Below are positions 1 to 4,832 of a stretch of 8,194 nt of DNA, piece by piece. Under the pieces are notes generated by a model. That model was not told the DNA's origin. It worked only from the letters and a program-made list of their open reading frames with translations, and did not search any database. The translations under genes and the position numbers were made by a program. The stretch comes from an uncultured Myxococcales bacterium (lineage in GTDB: Bacteria > Myxococcota_A > Bradymonadia > Bradymonadales > Bradymonadaceae). Where the stretch lies: contig CAJXPN010000143.1 in the NCBI GenBank assembly GCA_913058025.1, positions 1 through 8,194 on the forward strand. Reading direction: 5' to 3'. Numbering within the stretch: the first letter of the stretch is position 1; each line of letters begins with the position of its first letter.

Positions 1-48
1 TCTACACAGAGTAGATCGTCGGCAGCGTCAGATGTGTATAAGAGACAG
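1..48 (+). other. Untrimmed Illumina Nextera P5/Read 1 adapter (artefact)
   Basis: These bases are not organism DNA. In order they are TCTACAC (end of the P5 oligonucleotide), AGAGTAGA (an i5 index matching Illumina S504/N504), TCGTCGGCAGCGTC (Nextera Read 1 adapter) and AGATGTGTATAAGAGACAG (the 19-base Tn5 mosaic end, positions 30-48). The same 48 bases occur inverted at 8147-8194. The parts are recognised from the published adapter design. Reading frames through this end gain false peptides: MYKRQ in the forward direction and LSLIHI in the reverse. Confidence 0.99.
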
Positions 49-1536
49 GTCCAGCTCACCCCCACCGGCTCGTCCTCCCTCGACCCGGTCTCGCTCATGC
101 TCGACGCGCTCGCCGCGGTCGGCGCCCCCGCGATCGGCGACGTCGCCCGCGGCGGCGTGCTCGCCAGCGGCGGCCTGCGCCTGCGCCTGACCGCCGCGTG
201 GCACGACCCCTCCGGCCTCGGGCACTCCTACAATCCGCCCGCCTCCTGGTGGCCCAACGACCCCGTCATCGCCTACGAGGAGAAGGTCGCGGACGCCCCG
301 CCCGTCGAGCACGTGCGCGGCATGCCCCGCGAGGAGGTCCCCGTCCTCGAGCTCGTCGTGTCCGAGAAGACGCTCGAGGTCATGGAGGGCGGCCACCCCT
401 GGGCGCTCGCGGACAACAAGACCGGCCCCCGCCAGCACCTCCCCGTGGGCGAGGTCGTCCGGCTCCGCGGCTCACGCGGTGGGAGCGGCCCGTTCGCGCT
501 GCTCGAGCACGGCGAGTACGCCGCGAGGTTCTGGTCGGAGGCCGACGACGACGACGCGCTCGACTTCGAGGCCGAGATCCGGTTCCGCGTCGACGAGGCG
601 CTCCAGCTCCGCGCCGAGCTCATCCGCGACAGCCACGAGACCGACCTCTTCCGCCTCATCCACGGTGAGGCCGACGGCCTCCCCGGCGTCTACGTCGACC
701 GGGTCGGCCCGCTCATCCGCGCGACGATCTACGGCGCGTGCGGCCGCCGCCTCAAGCCCACGGTCTACGAGGCGCTCACCGAGCACGACCCCAACATGAT
801 GATCCTGGAGGTCGAGCACATCAGGGACGTGCGCGAGGCCGGCGAGCTCCCGCGCGCCAAGGTCGCGCACCGCGGCCGCTCGTTCTTGCCCGAGGGCGAG
901 CGCTCGGTCGGGCTCGAGGACGGCCTGCGCTACTGGTGTGAGGCGTGGGAGGGGATCGACGTCGGCTTCTTCGCCGACCAGCGCAAGAACCGCCGCGCGC
1001 TCGTCGCCCACGCGGCCACGGGCCAGCGCTGGCTCAACCTCTTCGGCCACACCGGCGCGTTCTCCGTCGCGCTCGCGGCGCAGGGCGCCCGCGTGACCAA
1101 CGTCGACGTCTCGGCGCGCTACCTCACGTGGACCGCCGACAACTTCGCGCTCAATGGCCTCGACGCCGACCTCGACGTCGGCGTCGCCGAGGACGCCCGC
1201 GCCTTCGTCGCCCGGACCGAGGAGACCTACCACGGCATCATCATCGACCCGCCCACCGCCGCCCAGGGCAAGGGCTCGTTCTGGTCGATCCGCCGCGACT
1301 ACGAGGACCTCCTCACGCGCTGCTTCGAGCTCCTCGAGCCCGGCGGCGTCCTGCTCGCGTGCAAGAACGACAGGAAGCAGCGCGGCGGGCTCATCAAGAC
1401 CGTGCGCGCCGCGGCCCAGGCCGCCGGCGTCGGGCTCGCGAGCGTCATCCCCGCCACCCCCGGTGTCGACTACCCGAGCCTCGAGGGCTTCCCCGAGGGC
1501 GATCCGTTCGAGGGCGTCATCGCGTACGCGCGCTGA
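49..1536 (+). CDS. Class I SAM-dependent RNA methyltransferase, RlmI-like, 5'-truncated, with a degenerate RluA-like N-terminal module
   Basis: Partial gene: 495 codons remain before the TGA at 1534-1536, and the true start lies beyond the contig. The GTG at 34 that opens the frame is adapter and gives a false MYKRQ N-terminus. Counting from the first genomic codon, residues 1-60 (TPTG, then AAVGAPAIGD at 22-31, then an HDPSG stretch) resemble the C-terminal module of RluA-type pseudouridine synthases, but the usual TGRTHQIR segment is not conserved. Residues about 100-165 look like the PUA domain of RlmI (HPW at 116-118). G206-R218 (GEADGLPGVYVDR) and DQR at 310-312 are RlmI-family landmarks. 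The Rossmann methyltransferase domain follows, with SAM motif NLFGHTGAF at 330-338 and DPP at 400-402. By family it should methylate rRNA, perhaps at cytosine C5. However, the segment holding the RlmI catalytic cysteine reads LLACKNDRK, with C438 slightly off the expected position, so the chemistry is uncertain. The family assignment is firm; the substrate is inferred. Confidence 0.87.
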   Translation, partial: VQLTPTGSSSLDPVSLMLDALAAVGAPAIGDVARGGVLASGGLRLRLTAAWHDPSGLGHSYNPPASWWPNDPVIAYEEKVADAPPVEHVRGMPREEVPVLELVVSEKTLEVMEGGHPWALADNKTGPRQHLPVGEVVRLRGSRGGSGPFALLEHGEYAARFWSEADDDDALDFEAEIRFRVDEALQLRAELIRDSHETDLFRLIHGEADGLPGVYVDRVGPLIRATIYGACGRRLKPTVYEALTEHDPNMMILEVEHIRDVREAGELPRAKVAHRGRSFLPEGERSVGLEDGLRYWCEAWEGIDVGFFADQRKNRRALVAHAATGQRWLNLFGHTGAFSVALAAQGARVTNVDVSARYLTWTADNFALNGLDADLDVGVAEDARAFVARTEETYHGIIIDPPTAAQGKGSFWSIRRDYEDLLTRCFELLEPGGVLLACKNDRKQRGGLIKTVRAAAQAAGVGLASVIPATPGVDYPSLEGFPEGDPFEGVIAYAR

Positions 1537-1568
1537 GGTTGGCGCCGGCGCTTCGTTCGGTTGCGGCG

Positions 1569-1581
1569 TTGGGTTCGCGTG
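1569..1581 (-). repeat. Copy A of a short intergenic repeat (CACGCGAACCCAA on the minus strand)
   Basis: Lies 33 bases after the methyltransferase stop codon. Its reverse complement is identical over 13 bases to 4714-4726 in the other convergent gap. The 11-base sequence TTGGGTTCGCG inside it recurs at 1687-1697. On both sides the match fades into weaker similarity with 1946-2005, so this is probably the outer edge of the larger inverted-repeat arm. Confidence 0.6.
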
Positions 1582-1604
1582 TCTTTGGCGGAGGGTGGAG
1601 GAGG

Positions 1605-1684
1605 CGCGGCTGCTCTCCCCGCCGCCGGGCCTTCGGCCCTTGGCGCTCCCCGCTGGGGAACTTTGTAACGTGCAGGAATCATGG
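1605..1684 (+). repeat. Left arm of an 80-bp imperfect inverted repeat
   Basis: Pairs without gaps with the reverse complement of 1859-1938: 74 of 80 bases match, and 1615-1659 (45 bases) matches perfectly. Within the arm are a GGGCC-TTC-GGCCC hairpin nested in a CGCC/GGCG stem and a TCCCC-GCT-GGGGA hairpin. It ends in GTAACGTGCAGG and ATCATGG blocks. Weaker similarity runs outwards to about 1555 and inwards to the GGTTCGCG at 1690-1697. This looks like one unit of a dispersed non-coding repeat present twice head-to-head. I do not recognise a named family. Confidence 0.93.
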
Positions 1685-1686
1685 GG

Positions 1687-1697
1687 TTGGGTTCGCG
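1687..1697 (+). repeat. TTGGGTTCGCG repeat, inner copy
   Basis: Exact 11-base copy of the core of the repeat at 1569-1581 and, inverted, of 4716-4726. It lies just inside the left arm of the large inverted repeat. The corresponding inner edge of the right arm keeps only CGCGAACCA at 1847-1855. Confidence 0.5.
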
Positions 1698-1858
1698 AGG
1701 GAGTGTCCATCGAGCCTCGCCGCCTGCGCGGCCTCCTGCGGGCTCCGAACAGCGCGCGGATATATCAATGCCTGCGCTGGACAGGAAGAGCCCTGGGTGG
1801 CCCACAGCCCCTCCCGCACCTCCCAGGAACACCGCACGGTCGCCCCGCGAACCACCGA

Positions 1859-1938
1859 CCATGATCCCTGCACGTTACTCAGCTCCCCAGCGGGGAGCGC
1901 CAAGGGCCGAAGGCCCGGCGGCGGGGAGGGCTGCCGCG
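1859..1938 (-). repeat. Right arm of the 80-bp imperfect inverted repeat
   Basis: Reverse complement of the left arm at 1605-1684, with six substitutions and no indels; 174 bases separate the arms. In this orientation the arm follows the SRPBCC gene just as the left arm follows the methyltransferase, so each convergent transcript would carry the same hairpin-rich sequence after its stop codon. Similarity to the left arm continues outwards in degraded form to about 1995. The substitutions show the copies are not recent, or that only the hairpin core is constrained. Confidence 0.93.
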
Positions 1939-2022
1939 TCTCCACAGCCCTCCGAAACAGACCGCCAACCCCAAAGCCAAGAACAGCCTGAAGCGCGGCC
2001 GAAGCCGACCGCCCTGCCCTGC

Positions 2023-2472
2023 TCAGAGCTCCCCGGACTCCATCTTGACCTTGAGCCTGGCGAGGTCGCCCTTCATCTGGGACTCGAACCCGCCCGCGAG
2101 CTTCTTGCCGATCGGTCCTAGAAGCCGGCCGGTCTTGATGGTGCCGCGGTAGGTGACGCGGGTGGCGTCGTCGCCGTCGGGGGCGAAGTCGTAGCCGCCG
2201 GAGTACGTGTAGAGCTTGCCGGAGGACTCGATGCGGATCGCAGAGTCGGTGTCGAGCCTGGCGATGGTCGCCTTGGTGTCGAAGTCGCGCCCGCCTATCT
2301 TTCGCGTGTACTGGATCTGGGCGCCCTGGCGAGGCTCGCCGGGGCTGATCTGGCCAGACTGGGTCACGCCGTCCTGCCAGCGCACGGCGTTGCCGTAGTC
2401 GCTCATGACGGCGAAGACCTCGCTGATGGGTCTCGCGATTCGAATCTCGACGCTCACGCTCGCCTCGGCCAT
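2023..2472 (-). CDS. SRPBCC-family (polyketide cyclase/dehydrase-like) protein
   Basis: Complete gene of 149 residues, starting at the ATG at 2472 (minus strand), with the purine-rich GAGAGAGGG just upstream as ribosome site. The protein opens with the strand ASVSVEIRIARPISEVFAVMSDYGNAVRWQDGV, typical of the START/SRPBCC helix-grip fold (Polyketide_cyc2 type). A central antiparallel region (ESSGKLYTYSGGYDF, then TRVTYRGTIKTG) and a long C-terminal helix (FESQMKGDLARLKVKME) follow. Length and layout fit a single-domain family member. There is no signal peptide or membrane segment, so it is probably cytoplasmic. These proteins bind hydrophobic small molecules, and neither the ligand nor any enzymatic role can be read here. 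It lies 67 bases downstream of tpx on the same strand, either co-transcribed with it or using the possible promoter at 2502-2531. The fold is fairly sure; the function is unknown. Confidence 0.88.
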   Translation of the reverse strand: MAEASVSVEIRIARPISEVFAVMSDYGNAVRWQDGVTQSGQISPGEPRQGAQIQYTRKIGGRDFDTKATIARLDTDSAIRIESSGKLYTYSGGYDFAPDGDDATRVTYRGTIKTGRLLGPIGKKLAGGFESQMKGDLARLKVKMESGEL

Positions 2473-2501
2473 CTCACCCTCTCTCTTGAAGTGGAGCGTG
2501 G

Positions 2502-2531
2502 AGCATAGCCGAGGCGGACGCGGCGGAGCAA
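2502..2531 (-). promoter_or_regulatory. Possible sigma-70-type promoter for the SRPBCC gene
   Basis: On the minus strand TTGCTC (2531-2526) and TATGCT (2507-2502) are separated by 18 bases, resembling -35 and -10 boxes. The predicted start would leave a leader of about 20 bases containing the ribosome site of the gene starting at 2472. It matches the consensus at only 3/6 and 4/6 positions, so it may be chance, and the gene may instead be read from the tpx promoter. Confidence 0.3.
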
Positions 2532-2539
2532 AGCGGGAG

Positions 2540-3043
2540 TCAGGCGGACTCGAGCGCGGCGAGGGCGGCGTCGTAGTCGGGCTCGTCGGCGACCTCGATG
2601 ACGTGCTGGGTGTAGACGACCTCGTGGGCGGCGTCGAGGACGACCACGGCGCGGCTCATGAGGCCACCGAACGGGCCGGAGGTGATCGTGACGCCGTAGT
2701 CCTTGCCGAAGCTCGAGCGGAAGCCCGAGCCCATGACGACGTCCTCGATGCCCTCGGCGGCGCAGAAGCCGCCGAGCGAGAACGGGAGGTCCTCGCTGAT
2801 GGTGAGGACCTTGGCGCCCTCGAGCCCGGCGGCGCGCGCGTTGAAGGTGCGCGCGCTCGCGGCGCACACGGGCGTGTTCACGCTGGGCACGATGTTGAGC
2901 ACGAGCTTTTGGCCCGCGAAGTCGGCGAGCGTGAGGTCCTTGAGGTCGGTCCCCGCGACCGAGAACGCGGGGGCCGCGTCACCGACCTTCGGGAGCGATC
3001 CAGCGGTCTCGAAGGGCGCGCCCTGCAGTGTAATCGTCGTCAT
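2540..3043 (-). CDS. tpx: Thiol peroxidase (Tpx, atypical 2-Cys peroxiredoxin)
   Basis: Complete gene of 167 residues, the usual length for Tpx. It reduces hydrogen peroxide and organic hydroperoxides, normally with thioredoxin as electron donor. The peroxiredoxin active-site motif PSVNTPVC is at residues 53-60, giving peroxidatic Cys60 with Thr57. The Tpx-specific resolving cysteine is Cys94 in FCAAEGIEDV, and the conserved active-site arginine is probably Arg131 (SRAVVVLD). The two cysteines are spaced as expected for the intramolecular disulfide of this subfamily. No signal peptide is seen; it is probably cytoplasmic, although Tpx can be periplasmic in some bacteria. The start at 3043 is supported by a strong ribosome site, GAGGAG, shortly upstream. 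The gene is divergent from moaA across 235 bases and is followed by the SRPBCC gene on the same strand. Confidence 0.97.
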   Translation of the reverse strand: MTTITLQGAPFETAGSLPKVGDAAPAFSVAGTDLKDLTLADFAGQKLVLNIVPSVNTPVCAASARTFNARAAGLEGAKVLTISEDLPFSLGGFCAAEGIEDVVMGSGFRSSFGKDYGVTITSGPFGGLMSRAVVVLDAAHEVVYTQHVIEVADEPDYDAALAALESA

Positions 3044-3141
3044 CTCTTCTCCTCATCGTCATGGTGTCATTTCAGAATGTTCAGGCTGGTCGCCAAGCGA
3101 GCCACCCGCACCTCCTGGAGATGCGCGCGCGTCGGGTTTCG

Positions 3142-3169
3142 TTGCGCGCGCAGGGTGTGCGTTTCTAAC
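3142..3169 (+). promoter_or_regulatory. Weak candidate promoter for moaA
   Basis: TTGCGC (3142-3147) and TCTAAC (3164-3169) are 16 bases apart, about 110 bases before the moaA start in the divergent spacer. They match the sigma-70 consensus poorly (3/6 and 4/6). This is offered only as the best-looking pair in the region. If real, the leader would include the palindrome at 3181-3206. Confidence 0.22.
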
Positions 3170-3180
3170 CCATCGACCTC

Positions 3181-3206
3181 GCCAACGCACCCGCGGGCGC
3201 GTTAGC
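3181..3206. promoter_or_regulatory. GC-rich palindrome in the tpx-moaA spacer
   Basis: The 20 bases at 3184-3203 (AACGCACCCGCGGGCGCGTT) are self-complementary except for one A/C pair. Two more outer pairs (3181-3182 with 3205-3206) form beyond a mismatch. It lies about 75 bases before moaA. It could be an operator dyad or a hairpin in the moaA leader; there is no T-tract after it, so it is not a clear terminator. Confidence 0.45.
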
Positions 3207-3278
3207 GTGCATCTCTTCGATCGAGGGCGCAGACGTCAGCGCCCTGGAACCGATGCCTCGTGGAAGGAGCCTGGCGCC

Positions 3279-4283
3279 ATGACCGAGTACCTGACCGACC
3301 GCTTCGGGCGCATGCACGACTACCTGCGGCTGTCGCTGACCGACCGCTGCAACCTGCGCTGTGGCTACTGCATGCCCGCCGACGGCGTGAAGCTCGAGCC
3401 CGCGGCGAGCTACCTCACCGACGACGAGCTCGTCCGCCTCGCGGGGCTCTTCGTGCGCCTGGGCGTGCGCAAGATCCGGCTGACCGGAGGCGAGCCGCTC
3501 GTGCGCAAGGGAGCCGTCGAGGTGATCACCCGGCTCGGCGCGCTCGAGCAGCTCGAGACTCTGTCCATCACCACCAACGGCGTCCTGCTCGCCGACCAGC
3601 TCGACGCGCTCCTGGCCGCGGGCGTGCGTGAGTACAACCTCTCGCTGGACACGCTCGACCCGGAGCTGTTCGCCAAGATGACACTGCGTCAGCGCTTCGA
3701 GCCGGTGCGCGCGGCGCTCGACGCGTTGCTCGACGAGGCGAACAGAGACCCGAACGTACGGGTCAAGATCAACTGCGTCGCGATGGCGGGTCAGAACGAG
3801 TCGTCGCTCGCCGAGCTCGCGGCGCTCTCGCTCGAGCACCCCATCGAGGTCCGCTTCATCGAGTACATGCCCTTCCACGGAAACCAGTGGGACCGCGAGA
3901 ACATGCTGTCGATGGCGCGCATCGTCGAGCACGTCGAGGCAGCCCACGGCCCGCTCGAGCCGATCGCCTCGCACGCCTCGAGCACGGCGAAGCGCTGGCG
4001 GCTGGACGGCGCGCGCGGCACCGTCGGCGTCATCGCCAGCATGACCACGCCCTTCTGCTCCGCGTGCAACCGCGTCCGCGTGACCGCCGACGGCGCCTTC
4101 AAGGTCTGCCTCTTCGGCAACGCCGAGGTCAGCCTGCGCGACGCGATGCGACAGGGCGCGCTGACCGACGACGAGCTCGCCGTGGTCATCCAGGGCGCCC
4201 TCTCGGCCAAGCACGCCGCCCACGCCGGGCTCGACGTGCTCTCCGAGCTCCCCAACCGCCCGATGATCACCATCGGCGGGTGA
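3279..4283 (+). CDS. moaA: GTP 3',8-cyclase MoaA (molybdenum cofactor biosynthesis)
   Basis: Complete gene of 334 residues, a normal MoaA length. This radical-SAM enzyme converts GTP to 3',8-cyclo-7,8-dihydro-GTP, the first step of molybdopterin synthesis, and works with MoaC, which is not in this window. The N-terminal CxxxCxxC cluster is Cys24, Cys28 and Cys31 in TDRCNLRCGYCMP. The SAM-binding LTGGEPLVR follows. The second, GTP-binding 4Fe-4S cluster is Cys260, Cys263 and Cys277 with the family's CxxC-x13-C spacing. Arg17, Arg265 and Arg267 correspond to GTP-contacting arginines. The protein ends in the Gly-Gly tail (MITIGG) that MoaA needs for activity, so it appears intact. The ATG at 3279 has AAGGAG nine bases upstream and begins the conserved TEYLTDRFGR segment; the open frame continues upstream but that part is not MoaA-like. 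No other moa or mob gene is adjacent. Confidence 0.98.
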   Translation: MTEYLTDRFGRMHDYLRLSLTDRCNLRCGYCMPADGVKLEPAASYLTDDELVRLAGLFVRLGVRKIRLTGGEPLVRKGAVEVITRLGALEQLETLSITTNGVLLADQLDALLAAGVREYNLSLDTLDPELFAKMTLRQRFEPVRAALDALLDEANRDPNVRVKINCVAMAGQNESSLAELAALSLEHPIEVRFIEYMPFHGNQWDRENMLSMARIVEHVEAAHGPLEPIASHASSTAKRWRLDGARGTVGVIASMTTPFCSACNRVRVTADGAFKVCLFGNAEVSLRDAMRQGALTDDELAVVIQGALSAKHAAHAGLDVLSELPNRPMITIGG

Positions 4284-4323
4284 TGTTGCACCCCAGGCTG
4301 AACAAAAAGACAGGGGTGTAACA
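4284..4323 (+). terminator. Stem-loop immediately after the moaA stop codon
   Basis: TGTTGCACCCC (4284-4294) pairs with GGGGTGTAACA (4313-4323) through 10 Watson-Crick pairs and one G-U, around an 18-base A-rich loop. It starts on the base after the TGA. There is no T-tract behind it, so it may stabilise or only partly terminate the moaA transcript. Its right half overlaps the palindrome at 4317-4331, and the two structures would compete in RNA. Confidence 0.45.
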
Positions 4324-4331
4324 ATGTTACA
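4317..4331. promoter_or_regulatory. Perfect 15-base palindrome TGTAACA-A-TGTTACA
   Basis: A 7+1+7 perfect dyad, AT-rich against the GC-rich surroundings, 34 bases after the moaA stop. Its shape is that of a homodimeric regulator's operator, but it sits between convergent genes where no promoter is expected. I cannot name a regulator. Confidence 0.4.
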
Positions 4332-4372
4332 GTGGGCGTTCGGGTGGGATGAGCGGCTCTGAAATCGACTGA

Positions 4373-4390
4373 GGGTGGAATTCCAGCACG
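4373..4390 (+). repeat. Imperfect direct repeat, first copy
   Basis: GGGTGGAATTCCAGCACG matches 4416-4433 at 16 of 18 bases, starting 43 bases apart. Both lie in the non-coding moaA-valS gap. Confidence 0.6.
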
Positions 4391-4415
4391 CGTTGGGAGC
4401 GTCCGAGAGGGCTGG

Positions 4416-4433
4416 GGGTGGAGTTCCAACACG
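4416..4433 (+). repeat. Imperfect direct repeat, second copy
   Basis: GGGTGGAGTTCCAACACG, a 16/18 match to 4373-4390. It is followed directly by a short GC-rich stretch with CCCCAGCGG, a 9-mer also found in the right arm of the inverted repeat in the other convergent gap. Confidence 0.6.
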
Positions 4434-4713
4434 GTCCCCCAGCGGCCGTTCGCTCACGCTCACTCCGCGGTCCCCTCGCAGGGACCTCAGCCCCATCACC
4501 GCCCGATTATGGCTGGTGGCTCACGGGGTGGCTTCTCGAGGGCTCGCGCATGGGCGATCGGCTCGGGAAGGCACCTCGGAGGCGTTCTGCTGGCCTCGAG
4601 CTCGAAGTGGCCATTTACGTATTGCCTCCAAAACGTGCCCTACGATGCCCCTGGCGGCGCCCAGGTTCGACAGGCACTCCTACGCGCATGCGCGCCCAGC
4701 CGACCCCAGCGCC

Positions 4714-4738
4714 CACGCGAACCCAATACCAAGAACAG
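4714..4738 (+). repeat. Copy C of the short intergenic repeat
   Basis: Bases 4714-4726 (CACGCGAACCCAA) are the exact reverse complement of 1569-1581. Bases 4729-4738 (CCAAGAACAG) are identical to 1977-1986 beside the right arm of the inverted repeat. This piece therefore combines features of both outer edges of the repeat in the first gap. On the valS transcript it would lie just beyond the terminator. Confidence 0.55.
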
Positions 4739-4760
4739 ACCAACGTCGCGCCGAAACGAA

Positions 4761-4800
4761 ACGAAAGAGGCCCCTCGCGTGAGCGAGGGGCCTCTTTCGT
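4761..4800 (-). terminator. Rho-independent terminator of valS
   Basis: A perfect 18-base-pair stem (4761-4778 with 4783-4800) with a four-base loop. Read on the minus strand it ends in TTTCGT followed by TTTCGTTTCGG, a broken T-tract. It starts 33 bases past the valS stop codon. The plus-strand side has a weaker T run, so it may also stop read-through from moaA. Confidence 0.92.
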
Positions 4801-4832
4801 GATTCGCCACCGAAGCAGGCGCGTCTGCGTCC

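Larger units (their letters stand above)
1537..2022. other. Convergent intergenic region with repeats, no gene
   Basis: A gap of 486 bases between the 3' ends of the methyltransferase (+) and the SRPBCC gene (-). Open frames cross it on both strands, but their matching peptides (for example PQRGAPRAEGPAAGRAA) come from the two inverted-repeat arms being translated outwards, not from conserved proteins. Apart from the repeats listed separately I see no RNA gene and no hairpin followed by a T-tract. The two arms contain strong GC hairpins and could end transcription of both convergent genes. Confidence 0.7.
4284..4832. other. Convergent intergenic region between moaA and valS, no gene
   Basis: A gap of 549 bases between two 3' ends. 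Open frames here have unconvincing composition and no recognisable domain. It holds, in order, overlapping palindromes directly after moaA, an imperfect 18-base direct repeat, a GGTCCC/GGGACC hairpin at 4469-4486 (six-base loop), a sequence related to the repeats in the other convergent gap (4714-4738), and the valS terminator. I see nothing supportable in 4490-4710. Confidence 0.7.

Noticed and set aside
472..1710. Long open frame antisense to the methyltransferase, and similar long frames antisense to valS and moaA
   Set aside because: High G+C makes stop codons rare in other frames; their translations are Arg/Ala/Pro- or Asp/Glu/Leu-rich without domains, while the opposite strands encode conserved enzymes.
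2070..2100. tRNA T-arm-like sequence (GGGTTCGAGTCCC on the minus strand)
   Set aside because: It lies inside the SRPBCC coding region (codons for AGGFESQ), and no acceptor, D or anticodon stems can be built around it.
1681..2121. Small proteins in the first convergent gap sharing PQRGAPRAEGPAAGRAA
   Set aside because: The shared peptide arises because the two inverted-repeat DNA arms are read outwards in the same frame; it is repeat DNA, not a gene family.
2703..3278. N-terminal extension of the moaA frame
   Set aside because: It overlaps tpx, is not MoaA-like, and the ATG at 3279 has a proper ribosome site and begins the conserved N-terminus.
3044..3278. Moco RNA riboswitch upstream of moaA
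   Set aside because: Only one simple palindrome is visible, and I could not lay out the multi-helix Moco RNA structure in this spacer.
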